From: Chloroflexota bacterium
GTDB taxonomy: Bacteria; Chloroflexota; Anaerolineae; Anaerolineales; E44-bin32
Reading direction: 5' to 3'
DNA: 47,759 nucleotides
Assembly (NCBI GenBank): GCA_027298025.1
Contig: JAPUGV010000277.1
Span: forward strand, 1 to 47,759
Both the position numbers and the translations under genes were made by a program. Under the pieces are notes generated by a model that saw only the letters and a program-made list of their open reading frames with translations, made no database searches and was not told the DNA's origin. This document shows, piece by piece, positions 7,998 through 16,065 of this stretch (positions are counted from its first letter, which is position 1; the number at the start of each line of letters is the position of its first letter).

Positions 7998-9473
7998 GTG
8001 AATTCGCCAGCCCGCGTTCGTTTTGCCCCCTCCCCGACAGGGCGTCTCCATATCGGCGGCGCACGCACTGCGCTGTACGACTATCTCCTTGCGCGGCAGA
8101 CCGAAGGTGCGTTCGTAATTCGCATCGAGGACACGGATCGCAAACGATACGTGCAAGGTGCCGAGGAGGAGATTTACAAGGCCCTATCTTGGCTTGGTAT
8201 GGAATGGAACGAGGGACCGGACGTTGGCGGGCCTTTTGCCCCGTATCGGCAGTCAGAACGAACCGACATCTATCTTGAGCACGCCGAGCAGCTTGTGGAA
8301 TCGGGCCACGCCTACTACTGTTTCTGCACCACCGAGAGGCTGGCTACGGTCCGAAAGGAGCAGCAGGCGAGAAAGGAAGCGCCCCGGTATGACGGGCTAT
8401 GCCGGCGGCTCAACTCCGACGAAGCGCATAACCGGAAGCACGCCGGCGAAGCCCATGTGATCCGGTTTAAGACACCGCGACAGGGAAAAACCACGAGTGT
8501 AGACGAGATTCGAGGGGAAATCACCGTGGAGAACGCTACCCTGGATGACTACATCCTTTTAAAATCCGATGGCCTTCCGGTTTACCACCTGGCGGCCATG
8601 GTAGATGATCATTTGATGGAGATCACACACGTTTTGCGTACGTCGGAGTGGCTACCGACGTTCCCTCTGCATGTGTTGATCTATAAAGCCTTCGGTTGGG
8701 AGCAGCCCGCCTGGGTACACATGTCGGTGCTGCTGAATCCTTCGGGCAAAGGCAAGTTGAGTAAGCGACACGGCTCTGGGGGAGCGCACGCCGTCTACCC
8801 GCTCGAACTCAAAGAGTCGGGATATGTGCCGGAGGCGGTGGTAAATTGGCTCTCCCTCATGGGCTGGTCCTACGACGATCGGACTGAGTTCTTCATTATG
8901 CCGGATCTCATCGGAAAGTTCTCTTTGGCGAAATTGAACCCCAGCCCGGCCGCGGTCAACTTCAGCAAACTGGATCACTTCAATGGACTGCATATCCGCT
9001 CGCTAAAGCAAGAGGATTTAGCGAGCAGGCTGGTGCCCCGCTTCCGTGCTGCGGATTTAGAAGTGACGGAGGACGAACTGCGGCCGATTACGCCTCTGAT
9101 ACAGGAGCGAATTCGTACCCTAGATGAAGCAGTCGAGATGTCGGGATTCTTTTTCCGAAATACGGTCCAGCCCGATCCACAGCAGTTGATTGGAAAAAAC
9201 ATGTCCCCGGTTGAATCGGCGGCCGCATTGAGTCGGTCCATAGACCTTATACAGGGTTTTGAGCGATTGGCCGCTGAGTCCCTTGAGCTTGCATTGCGCG
9301 GCCTGGCAGATGACCTGGATCTCAAGGTGGGTCAACTCTTCGGCATTCTGCGGGTGGCCGTGACGGGGCAGCGCGTGAGCCCTCCGTTGATTGAAACCAT
9401 GGAGATCCTGGGTAAGGAACTGATTCTCCAACGTCTGAACCGCGCCGCTGAGCTGCTCGAATCTCCTGAATAA
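7998..9473 (+). CDS. gltX: Glutamyl-tRNA synthetase
   Basis: Class I aminoacyl-tRNA synthetase charging tRNA-Glu, and in organisms without GlnRS often also mis-charging tRNA-Gln for GatCAB. With the GTG start at 7998 the product is 491 residues. Motifs: FAPSPTGRLHIGG (HIGH-type, 18-21) and KLSKR (KMSKS-type, 253-257); C-terminal anticodon-binding helical domain follows, with GQLFGILRVAVTGQRVSPPL characteristic of GluRS. A TTG at 7965 is an alternative start that would overlap rodA and add 11 residues; I prefer 7998 because family members begin only a few residues before the RFAPSPTG strand. A tRNA-Gln gene follows directly. Confidence 0.95.
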   Translation: MNSPARVRFAPSPTGRLHIGGARTALYDYLLARQTEGAFVIRIEDTDRKRYVQGAEEEIYKALSWLGMEWNEGPDVGGPFAPYRQSERTDIYLEHAEQLVESGHAYYCFCTTERLATVRKEQQARKEAPRYDGLCRRLNSDEAHNRKHAGEAHVIRFKTPRQGKTTSVDEIRGEITVENATLDDYILLKSDGLPVYHLAAMVDDHLMEITHVLRTSEWLPTFPLHVLIYKAFGWEQPAWVHMSVLLNPSGKGKLSKRHGSGGAHAVYPLELKESGYVPEAVVNWLSLMGWSYDDRTEFFIMPDLIGKFSLAKLNPSPAAVNFSKLDHFNGLHIRSLKQEDLASRLVPRFRAADLEVTEDELRPITPLIQERIRTLDEAVEMSGFFFRNTVQPDPQQLIGKNMSPVESAAALSRSIDLIQGFERLAAESLELALRGLADDLDLKVGQLFGILRVAVTGQRVSPPLIETMEILGKELILQRLNRAAELLESPE

Positions 9474-9480
9474 GCCCCTA

Positions 9481-9489
9481 TGATAGAAT
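9481..9489 (+). promoter_or_regulatory. Extended -10 promoter of tRNA-Gln/prfB
   Basis: TGA-TAGAAT ends 12 bases before the tRNA 5' end and just after the gltX stop. It follows the TGN-TANAAT pattern found elsewhere in the window. Transcription would begin almost at the tRNA. Confidence 0.45.
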
Positions 9490-9501
9490 GGCCGCGTTCC
9501 C

Positions 9502-9572
9502 TGGGGGTTGGTCTAGTGGTAGGACAGCGGGCTCTGGATCCGTTAGCCGAGGTTCGAATCCTCGACCCCCAG
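9502..9572 (+). tRNA. tRNA-Gln (anticodon CUG)
   Basis: A complete 71-base cloverleaf can be folded: acceptor TGGGGGT (9502-9508) with ACCCCCA (9565-9571), discriminator G 9572; anticodon stem 9527-9531/9539-9543 with loop CTCTGGA and anticodon CTG at 9534-9536; T arm CGAGG-TTCGAAT-CCTCG (9548-9564). The anticodon stem includes two G-U pairs. CCA is not encoded, so it must be added. It sits between gltX and prfB in the same orientation. Confidence 0.95.
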
Positions 9573-9588
9573 CCTAACTAAAGAATTT

Positions 9589-10669
9589 ATGGAAAGCCTG
9601 ATCGCAGCACTAGAGGCAAGCCAGGCACGTCTCCAGGAACTCCTGGTGCGTCTTTGATTTCCCTGCCAAAGAACAGCAACTAAGTAAGCTCGAGCGCGCG
9701 GCGGAGGATCCCAACCTCTGGGACGACCGGGCGCGCGCTCAAGGTACCATGCGTCGGCTTTCGAAGCTGAGAACAGAAATCGAATCCTGGCACACGTTGA
9801 GCCAGCGCACAGAAGATGCCCTCGAGCTCGCACGACTGGGCGATGACAGCCTGCGGGAGGAAATTGCTCATGAGCTGAAGGTGATCGAGACTGAGCTTGA
9901 AGGCATCGAGTTCGCCACCTTGTTGTCGGGAAAATATGATGCAGACGATGCGATTCTGGCGATCCATGCCGGCGCCGGTGGCACAGATTCCCAAGATTGG
10001 GCGCAGATGCTCGAGAGAATGTACCTCCGGTGGGCGGAGAGCAGAGGGTTCGGAACGGAAATCCTGGATCGCAGCGAGGGCGAAGAGGCGGGCCTCAAGA
10101 GCGTGACCATCGCCGTGGACGGAGATTATGCTTACGGCTACTTGAGATCGGAGGGCGGCGTCCACCGACTGGTTCGGATTTCGCCATTTGATTCGGCACG
10201 GCGCAGGCACACTTCGTTCGTGCTGGTAGAGGTGTACCCGCAGGTGGAGGCGGACACCGAGGTCGAGATCAATATCAAGGACCTCCGCATAGACACTTTC
10301 TTATCTGCTGGCGCAGGCGGACAAAATGTGCAGAAGAACGAAACCGCGGTACGGATTACGCATGTCCCCACCGGAGTCGTCGTCACGAGCCAGAATGAGC
10401 GATCCCAGACGCAGAACAAAGTGAACGCCATGCGGGTTCTCCGAGCGCGGCTGCTCGATTTGCAACGCCAAAAGCGAGAGGAGCAGCTGGCTGAGCTCAA
10501 AGGCGAGCATGTGAGTGCCGAATGGGGAAGCCAGATCCGTTCCTACATTCTCCACCCCTACCAGATGGTTAAGGACCATCGCACGAAACACGAGCGAGGA
10601 AACACGAGCGCGGTCTTGGACGGCGAACTCACTGAGTTTATGGAAGCCTATCTGAAGAGCGGAGCCTAG
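9589..10669 (+). CDS. prfB: Peptide chain release factor 2 (programmed +1 frameshift)
   Basis: RF2 ends translation at UGA and UAA. The gene is read in two frames: ATG 9589 starts a 22-codon segment (MESLIAALEASQ...) ending CTT-TGA at 9652-9657; slipping +1 at CTT gives GAT and continues in the frame that ends at 10669, for about 359 residues in all. The main frame contains the SPF stop-recognition tripeptide (10181-10189) and GGQ (10316-10324), and ends in the usual RF2 C-terminal segment. The in-frame UGA allows the autoregulation known for prfB. The Shine-Dalgarno-like stimulator is weak (GGTG instead of AGGGGG), and the base after TGA is T instead of the common C. No strong ribosome site precedes the ATG. 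Confidence 0.94.
9641..9658 (+). other. prfB programmed +1 frameshift site
   Basis: The sequence CTG-GTG-CGT-CTT-TGA-T holds the slippery CTT, the in-frame UGA stop and a degenerate internal Shine-Dalgarno (GGTG) ending about 4 bases before CTT. Confidence 0.85.
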
Positions 10670-10702
10670 CCCACCGCAAATTGATTCGGTGACGAAGGGC
10701 TA
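10667..10702 (+). terminator. Bulged hairpin after prfB, possible terminator
   Basis: TAGCCC (10667-10672) pairs with GGGCTA (10697-10702), and inside it ACCG pairs with CGGT around a 10-base loop. It starts within the prfB stop codon. No T-run follows, so an intrinsic terminator is only possible. Confidence 0.3.
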
Positions 10703-10805
10703 ATCGCACATTGGACCAGGCTCAATGCATGCGGTACTCGCGATGCTTCCCCATGAGCAGGTTCGGCTATGCGCAGGTGGTCTTAAGAACGATCTATCAC
10801 CTGTG

Positions 10806-10814
10806 TGCTATAAT
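10806..10814 (+). promoter_or_regulatory. Extended -10 promoter of secG
   Basis: TGC-TATAAT, a perfect extended -10 box, lies 24 bases before the secG TTG. The expected start of transcription near 10821 leaves a short leader that includes the AGGAG ribosome site at 10826-10830. Confidence 0.6.
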
Positions 10815-10838
10815 GCCCCCCGCTCAGGAGCAAGCGCG

Positions 10839-11066
10839 TTGAAGTTCTACCTCAATCTAGCACTCATCATTGTCTCGATCTCGCTAATCATCATGGTCGT
10901 TTTGCAGAGCCGAGGGATTGGGCTAGGCGGCCTCGGCGGTGGCGACTTTGGAGGCAGTGGATACCACGTCCGTCGTGGCGTTGAGCGGTTGATTTTCAAT
11001 ATCACTATCGGGCTGAGCGTCACTTTCTTCGTACTCGCGATTCTGAACGTCACCCTCCCCGGATAG
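10839..11066 (+). CDS. secG: Preprotein translocase subunit SecG
   Basis: Small membrane subunit of SecYEG that helps SecA-driven export. The 75-residue product has the two-helix SecG plan: helix 1 (about 4-22), the conserved loop VVLQSRGIGLGGLGGG, and helix 2 (about 52-72). I place the start at TTG 10839 because AGGAG lies 8 bases upstream and the family begins right before helix 1; longer in-frame starts reach back over the promoter. The solute-binding protein gene follows after 15 bases. Confidence 0.93.
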   Translation: MKFYLNLALIIVSISLIIMVVLQSRGIGLGGLGGGDFGGSGYHVRRGVERLIFNITIGLSVTFFVLAILNVTLPG

Positions 11067-11081
11067 TCTCACCCGAAAGTC

Positions 11082-12776
11082 ATGCGCAGGATTATTTGGC
11101 AGCTGGTAATCGCCCTCGGGGGACTCTTGCTCGTTCTTGGTCTGCTGCTCGGCCAAACCCCCGATCCCGAAGCCACATTTGTTCAACCCGTGCACGGCGG
11201 ATCGTATGCCGAGGGCCTCATCGGGCGCTCCATCCGGCTTAATCCGCTTCTAGATCGCGGAAACCAGGTGGATCGGGACATCGATAGACTGCTGTACGGC
11301 GCGTTGGTTCGTTTCAATTCGTTTGGCGACCCAGTTCTTGAGCTGGCCGAGAGCTTTGCTGTATCGGCCGACGCTACGCTCTACAATTTCACGATTCGAG
11401 AAGACGCAATGTGGCACGATGGGGAGCCGGTGACGGCCAACGACGTGATCTATACTTTCTCGAAGTTTGCCGAAGAAGAGTACCCTGCCCCGGAGGATCT
11501 CAAACAGCTGTGGACCGAAGTGCAAGTCGTCAAACTGGATGATAAAAACGTGCAGTTTCAACTTCCGGAACGATTTGCGCCCTTTATGGACTACATGGCC
11601 GTGGGGTTGCTGCCTGATCACCTCCTTCGAGGGGTGGATGCGGAGGCTTTGATCAACCACCCTTTTAACCTGGAGCCTATTGGGAGTGGCCCCTTCAGGT
11701 TTGAGGGATTCCAGCGGGATGACAACGGCGAAGTAACTGGCGTCAGCCTTACGGCCTTTGAAGATTACGCGCTGGGTCAACCGTTCCTCGAGAGGGTGGA
11801 GTTTCGTTTCTTCGGTGACGCTCATGCCGCATTCCAGGCTTTCGAAGACGGCGAGGTGGACGGGATTGGCCAGGTTTCGGAGGAGATTTTGGATTCGGTC
11901 CTGGCGCAGCCCGACCTCAATCTGCACAGTGTGCGGAGCCCGAGTACCGCAATCGTTTTTCTCAATACACGGCATCCGGATAAGGATTACCTTGGCGAAA
12001 AAGACTTTCGGCAAGCCCTGACGATGGCGGTCGATCGGCAGCGGATGATCGGAGAGCTCCTCGGCGGGCAGGGACTGGTAGCCTCCGGACCGATCCTGCC
12101 GGGCAACTGGGCTTTCGCCCCAAACTTGGAGCCGCTTCCCTTTGACATGCTTGCTGCAGAGGAGCTGCTGGCCGACCAGGGCTGGGAAGTACCTGCCGGC
12201 ATTCCGCGGGGTTCACCAGATTACATTCGCACCGATGGAGAAAACCAACTATCGATCCAGCTAGCCCACCTCGACGACGCTCTGTATACAGCAGTGGCCG
12301 AGATGTTGCAGGCGAGTTGGCAGAGCGTAGGAATTAGTGTGGAGCTCGTTTCGCTTCCGGCGCCTGCCATAGTCTCTGACATGTTGATCCCGAGACAGTT
12401 TGAAGCGGTGCTAACGGAGCTGGATGCCTCTCAGGTGGCTGATCCAGATCCCTATTCGTTTTGGCACGATTCTCAGGCTGAGACGGGCCAAAACTACAGC
12501 GGGTTCGAAGATCGCAACATTAGCCTCTGGCTGGAGCAAGCCCGCATTACCCCCAACAAGGATCGGCGACAAGAGCACTATCGGGATTTTCAATTCCGAT
12601 TCCGGGATCAAGCACCCGCGCTTTTGCTTTATCATCCTATTTTCAACTATGCCATTAGTTCAGACATTCAAGGAGCAAATCTTGGACCGGTCTATGATCC
12701 TAGCGATCGATTTGCTAATATCAAGGACTGGTTCTTGCTTGTGCGCCGAGGCTTCTCTGGCGCAGAGGAAACATGA
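11082..12776 (+). CDS. Family 5 extracellular solute-binding protein (peptide ABC type), orphan
   Basis: Binding protein of the OppA/DppA type (SBP_bac_5), which delivers peptides or other small substrates to an ABC importer. The 564-residue product has an N-terminal hydrophobic segment (about 6-24) after two arginines, ending without a lipobox cysteine, so it is either secreted or membrane-anchored. Family landmarks: ALVRFNSFGDPVLELAES, the FTIREDAMWHDGEPVTANDV block and FRQALTMAVDRQRM. No permease or ATPase genes lie nearby, so its substrate and transporter are unknown. It sits between secG and an S1-domain gene, overlapping the latter by ATGA. Confidence 0.88.
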   Translation: MRRIIWQLVIALGGLLLVLGLLLGQTPDPEATFVQPVHGGSYAEGLIGRSIRLNPLLDRGNQVDRDIDRLLYGALVRFNSFGDPVLELAESFAVSADATLYNFTIREDAMWHDGEPVTANDVIYTFSKFAEEEYPAPEDLKQLWTEVQVVKLDDKNVQFQLPERFAPFMDYMAVGLLPDHLLRGVDAEALINHPFNLEPIGSGPFRFEGFQRDDNGEVTGVSLTAFEDYALGQPFLERVEFRFFGDAHAAFQAFEDGEVDGIGQVSEEILDSVLAQPDLNLHSVRSPSTAIVFLNTRHPDKDYLGEKDFRQALTMAVDRQRMIGELLGGQGLVASGPILPGNWAFAPNLEPLPFDMLAAEELLADQGWEVPAGIPRGSPDYIRTDGENQLSIQLAHLDDALYTAVAEMLQASWQSVGISVELVSLPAPAIVSDMLIPRQFEAVLTELDASQVADPDPYSFWHDSQAETGQNYSGFEDRNISLWLEQARITPNKDRRQEHYRDFQFRFRDQAPALLLYHPIFNYAISSDIQGANLGPVYDPSDRFANIKDWFLLVRRGFSGAEET

Positions 12777-13477
12777 TCAAACTGGGCGATTTTAAGGCGG
12801 ACGATGACGTGCAGGGCAAGGTAACCCGCATTGGCGTTGCAGGAGCCTTCCTGGACGTCGGCGCGGAAGTCGAGGGATTCGTTCACATCTCTCGCCTGTT
12901 GCCCCGGTCTAATCGCGTCGAGGATGTGCTCACTGTAGGCCAGGAGGTCGAGCTCTGGGTGAACAAGGTGGATCCCGCCACCGAGCGGCTCGAGCTGACG
13001 ATGATCCGCCCCATTCGATTGAAGTGGAGTCAGATTAAACCCGGCATGAAAGCCGAGGGCGCGGTTACCCGGCTTGAAAAATTTGGCGCCTTCGTAGACA
13101 TTGGCGCTGAAAGAGACGGGCTAGTTCACGTTAGCGAAATGAGCGACGGCTATGTACGCGATCCAGCCAATGTGGCCCGAGTGGGCGATCAAGTCGAGGT
13201 CGCAGTGCTTGAGGTAGATCGCGGCAAGAGGCAAATCCGGCTTACCATGAACCTCCCTCCCGACGAGTATATGGAGGATGACGAAGAGCAAGAAGAATTG
13301 CCGACCGCAATGGAGATCGCATTACGACAAGCTATGGATTCCCCCTCCTCCGAATCTCTGGCCCCAGAAGATTCAAAGTCGGCTGACAAACGGAAGATAA
13401 TTCAGGACGAGCTGCTCGACCGTACCCTGTCCGATCGGGTCGAGACCTCAACCGAGAGCAGAACAAAGGAAGATTAA
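12773..13477 (+). CDS. RNA-binding protein with two S1 domains
   Basis: Probable RNA-binding or ribosome-associated protein. The 234-residue product holds two S1 (OB-fold) repeats: about residues 10-75 (VQGKVTRIGVAGAFLDVG...EGFVHISRL) and 88-155 (AEGAVTRLEKFGAFVDIGAERDGLVHVSEM), followed by a highly charged acidic and serine-rich tail (about 165-234) likely to be disordered. It is too short for ribosomal protein S1, which usually has four to six repeats; similar short proteins are known as general S1-like factors. It overlaps the upstream gene by ATGA and is the last gene before the convergent rel block. Confidence 0.85.
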   Translation: MIKLGDFKADDDVQGKVTRIGVAGAFLDVGAEVEGFVHISRLLPRSNRVEDVLTVGQEVELWVNKVDPATERLELTMIRPIRLKWSQIKPGMKAEGAVTRLEKFGAFVDIGAERDGLVHVSEMSDGYVRDPANVARVGDQVEVAVLEVDRGKRQIRLTMNLPPDEYMEDDEEQEELPTAMEIALRQAMDSPSSESLAPEDSKSADKRKIIQDELLDRTLSDRVETSTESRTKED

Positions 13478-13499
13478 TACAAGGTCTAGGCCACGTATC

Positions 13500-13530
13500 A
13501 AGAAAAGACCGAGGCCAAATTCACCTCGGT
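13500..13530 (-). terminator. Terminator for the rel operon (minus strand)
   Basis: ACCGAGG (13508-13514) and CCTCGGT (13524-13530) form a 7-pair stem with a 9-base loop. On the minus strand it is followed by CTTTTCTT, a usable T-rich tail. It lies between the convergent S1-domain gene and the small acidic-protein gene; on the plus strand the tail is poor. Confidence 0.55.
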
Positions 13531-13558
13531 TGCGCCTTATTGAAGAGCCCCTCGGATC

Positions 13559-13801
13559 CTAAGTCTCTTCTTCTTCCTCACCCTCCATCCATAAGTCGTC
13601 TTCGTCTTCCTCTGGCTCGAGGAGCTCATCCCTTTCCCAAATTTCATCCAGCCCTTCCTCGTTCCAGTCGTCGTCCGAGGCGTCGGAGAGGTGGGTGAAA
13701 GTCATGCAGCCGACCTCCGGATCAATCTCTACTGCCGAAGCTCCGCAGTAACCCGCATCCAAAAATACGCATTCAATGTAATGGCAACGGATTCTTGGCA
13801 A
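13559..13801 (-). CDS. Small Cys4 protein with acidic tail (DUF1540-like)
   Basis: No function can be assigned. The 80-residue product has four cysteines (C6, C11, C19, C32) in a pattern resembling DUF1540 domains (C-x4-C-x7-C-A/G-..-I-x5-C-x-T-F), so a metal-binding knuckle is plausible. Residues about 40-80 are mostly Asp and Glu, with runs of four and five acidic residues at the end. It starts 6 bases after the rel stop on the same strand and is followed by the candidate terminator, so it is the last gene of the rel transcript. Codon use and the conserved cysteine spacing argue that it is real. Confidence 0.75.
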   Translation of the reverse strand: MPRIRCHYIECVFLDAGYCGASAVEIDPEVGCMTFTHLSDASDDDWNEEGLDEIWERDELLEPEEDEDDLWMEGEEEEET

Positions 13802-13807
13802 TTCGCA

Positions 13808-15958
13808 TTACCCTGGTTGAATTCTGCGCGCTTCGAGCACATTAGGAAGCGCTTCGAGTCGATTTAGGACACGGCTCAGTTGGGCGAGATCCGTAATTCC
13901 CATGATGAGGTCGAAAATGGCCAAACTCTCGTCGGTCGACACATGGATAGAGGACATGCTGATCCCCTCGTTCGCTACAAGGGTCGAGACATCCCGCATG
14001 AGGCCATCGCGATCGTAGGCTCGAATCTGGACTGACACGGGGTAAGTATCCTTCGCTTTGCCCCAGGATACGCTAACTAATCGTTCCTTATCTCTGAGTC
14101 GAAGAACGTTGGGGCAGTCTTGCCGATGAATGGTTGCCCCACGACCGCGGGTTACGTAGCCGATTATTGGATCACCCGGAACAGGATTGCAGCATCGACC
14201 CAATTTCGTGAGCAATCCAGAAAGCCCCAGAACACTCACTTCTGCGGCCTCTTTCGGAGCGCTTGGCCTACTGAGCGGCATAGGGATTGCCAGCTGCGAC
14301 TCTTCCCGCTCAGCCGCGCGGTTGACGATCTTGCCAAGGTTGAGATCGCCTACGCCAACTGCGGCGAGGAGATCGTCTCGGGAGGGGTATTTCATATCCT
14401 CTGCGAGTTGGTCGATATCAAATTCCTGAATCCCAAGTCGCCGGATCTCACGCTCTACTAGCTGCTGGCCGTGCGAAATATTCTGCTCCCGATCCTGTTT
14501 GCGAAACCATTGCCGGATCTTCGAGCGCGCTCTCTGGCTCTTCACCATCTCAAGGCTGGGGTTGAGCCAATCGCGGCTAGGGCCGCCCCGTTTGGTGGTC
14601 AGGATTTCAATCGAGTCACCGGTCTTCAGTTTGGTATCCAAGCTGACCAGCTTTCCCCCCACCCGTGCTCCGCGACATCGATGGCCAATTTCCGTGTGAA
14701 TGTGATACGCAAAGTCGATGGGAGTCGAGTCTACGGGCAAATCGATGATATCCCCACGCGGAGTAAACACGAATACGCGATCCTCGAGGACATCGGATTT
14801 CATGGCATCCATGAAGTCGCCGGCATCGGTAACATCCTGGCGCCACTCCATCAGGCTGCGTAGCCAGTTGACGCGCCGCTCGAATCCGTCGTCGCGAACA
14901 CGTTCTTCCTTGTATCTCCAGTGTGCTGCGATCCCGAACTCGGCATTCTCGTCCATCTCAGGAGTGCGGATCTGGACTTCCACTGTCTTGCCGTCGTCAA
15001 AGATCACTGCAGTATGGAGGGATTGATAGAAGTTGTCTTTGGGAGTGGCAATATAGTCATCGAAGGTGCCGGGTACCGGCTTCCAGCGATTGTGAATAAC
15101 CCCCAGAGCCAAATAGCAATCCGAGTCGGATTGTACGAGCACCCTAACCCCCCGGATGTCGTACACCTCTTCGAAGGGAACATCTTTGCGTTCCATTTTG
15201 CGGAAGATCGAATACAGATGCTTGGGTCGTGCCTGGACCTCCGCTTCAATACTGGTTTCCCCCAGAAGGCCTTGCACGTCCTCCCGAATAGCCGTCATGT
15301 TCTGCTCGCGATCCACGCGGCGAATTGCCACCTGATCTCCTAACATCTTGTATTCGTCCGGGTGGACATAGCGAAAGGCTAGATCTTCCAGTTCCCATTT
15401 GACCTGCCAAATCCCGAGCCTGCTGGCCAGGGGGGCGAAGATTTCGATGGTCTCAATGGCTATCCGCTGGCGACGCTCAGCCGATAAATGAGACAAAGTG
15501 CGCATGTTATGCAGTCGATCGGCAAGCTTGATGACCACCACCCGGACGTCGTCTCCCATCGCCAGAAATGTCTTGCGCAGGGTCTCATTTGCCAGCTCGC
15601 GACGTTCCGGTCGTTCTCCCCGATTGTTGCGACTCACTCGAGGCAGCTGGGTGAGCTTGGTCACGCCGTCTACGAGCTGGGTAATTTCCGGTCCGAATTC
15701 ATCATTGAGGTCGTCGAGCGTGAGATCCGTGTCCTCGACTGTGTCGTGCAACAGTGCGGCCACGACGGTGGGGGTGGGTGCGCCCAATTCTGCCATGATC
15801 GTCGCAACTGCCAAGCAGTGATTGATGTACGCCTCCCCCGAGGCTCGCTTCTGACCCTTATGCGCCTTCCTAGCCACTTCATAGGCGCGGCGAATCTGTT
15901 CCTCGTCGCTCGGTGAGGTTTGCTCTGGAAGCGCTTCTAACAGCCGCTCAAGTTTCAT
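13808..15958 (-). CDS. rel: (p)ppGpp synthetase/hydrolase, RelA/SpoT family
   Basis: Makes and breaks the stringent-response alarmone (p)ppGpp. The 716-residue protein has all four usual domains: HD hydrolase (HDTVEDT, H71-D72), synthetase (about 240-350 with RPKHLYSI, YDIRGVRV and YQSLHT), TGS (about 390-455, VFVFTPRGDIIDLP), and a C-terminal ACT domain (about 640-716). The HD residues are intact, so hydrolase activity is expected. The catalytic-loop motif is TFDD (298-301), nearer to the EFDD of monofunctional RelA than to the RFKD of bifunctional enzymes. A TATACT box lies 16 bases before the ATG, so it can be transcribed apart from the upstream PPIase gene. Confidence 0.95.
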   Translation of the reverse strand: MKLERLLEALPEQTSPSDEEQIRRAYEVARKAHKGQKRASGEAYINHCLAVATIMAELGAPTPTVVAALLHDTVEDTDLTLDDLNDEFGPEITQLVDGVTKLTQLPRVSRNNRGERPERRELANETLRKTFLAMGDDVRVVVIKLADRLHNMRTLSHLSAERRQRIAIETIEIFAPLASRLGIWQVKWELEDLAFRYVHPDEYKMLGDQVAIRRVDREQNMTAIREDVQGLLGETSIEAEVQARPKHLYSIFRKMERKDVPFEEVYDIRGVRVLVQSDSDCYLALGVIHNRWKPVPGTFDDYIATPKDNFYQSLHTAVIFDDGKTVEVQIRTPEMDENAEFGIAAHWRYKEERVRDDGFERRVNWLRSLMEWRQDVTDAGDFMDAMKSDVLEDRVFVFTPRGDIIDLPVDSTPIDFAYHIHTEIGHRCRGARVGGKLVSLDTKLKTGDSIEILTTKRGGPSRDWLNPSLEMVKSQRARSKIRQWFRKQDREQNISHGQQLVEREIRRLGIQEFDIDQLAEDMKYPSRDDLLAAVGVGDLNLGKIVNRAAEREESQLAIPMPLSRPSAPKEAAEVSVLGLSGLLTKLGRCCNPVPGDPIIGYVTRGRGATIHRQDCPNVLRLRDKERLVSVSWGKAKDTYPVSVQIRAYDRDGLMRDVSTLVANEGISMSSIHVSTDESLAIFDLIMGITDLAQLSRVLNRLEALPNVLEARRIQPG

Positions 15959-15974
15959 TGAATTCTATTGAATC

Positions 15975-15980
15975 AGTATA
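15975..15980 (-). promoter_or_regulatory. -10 box for rel
   Basis: Minus-strand TATACT, 16 bases before the rel ATG. No -35 is obvious, and no Shine-Dalgarno follows it. Confidence 0.45.
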
Positions 15981-16065
15981 GCTGGTGGAAAGTTCGCCTT
16001 CAAGTGCCGCAGAAGGGTCCCACAGATTGCTTTTCAGGCGGAAAGGAGTGGATGTAGGCGCAGAA

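Noticed and set aside
9655-9657. TGA in prfB as evidence of a pseudogene
   Set aside because: It is the programmed frameshift stop of RF2; the CTT slip site and a continuing RF2 frame are present.
11250-12014. A 254-codon open frame on the minus strand
   Set aside because: It is antisense to the solute-binding protein gene and shows no motif, while the plus strand has clear family blocks.
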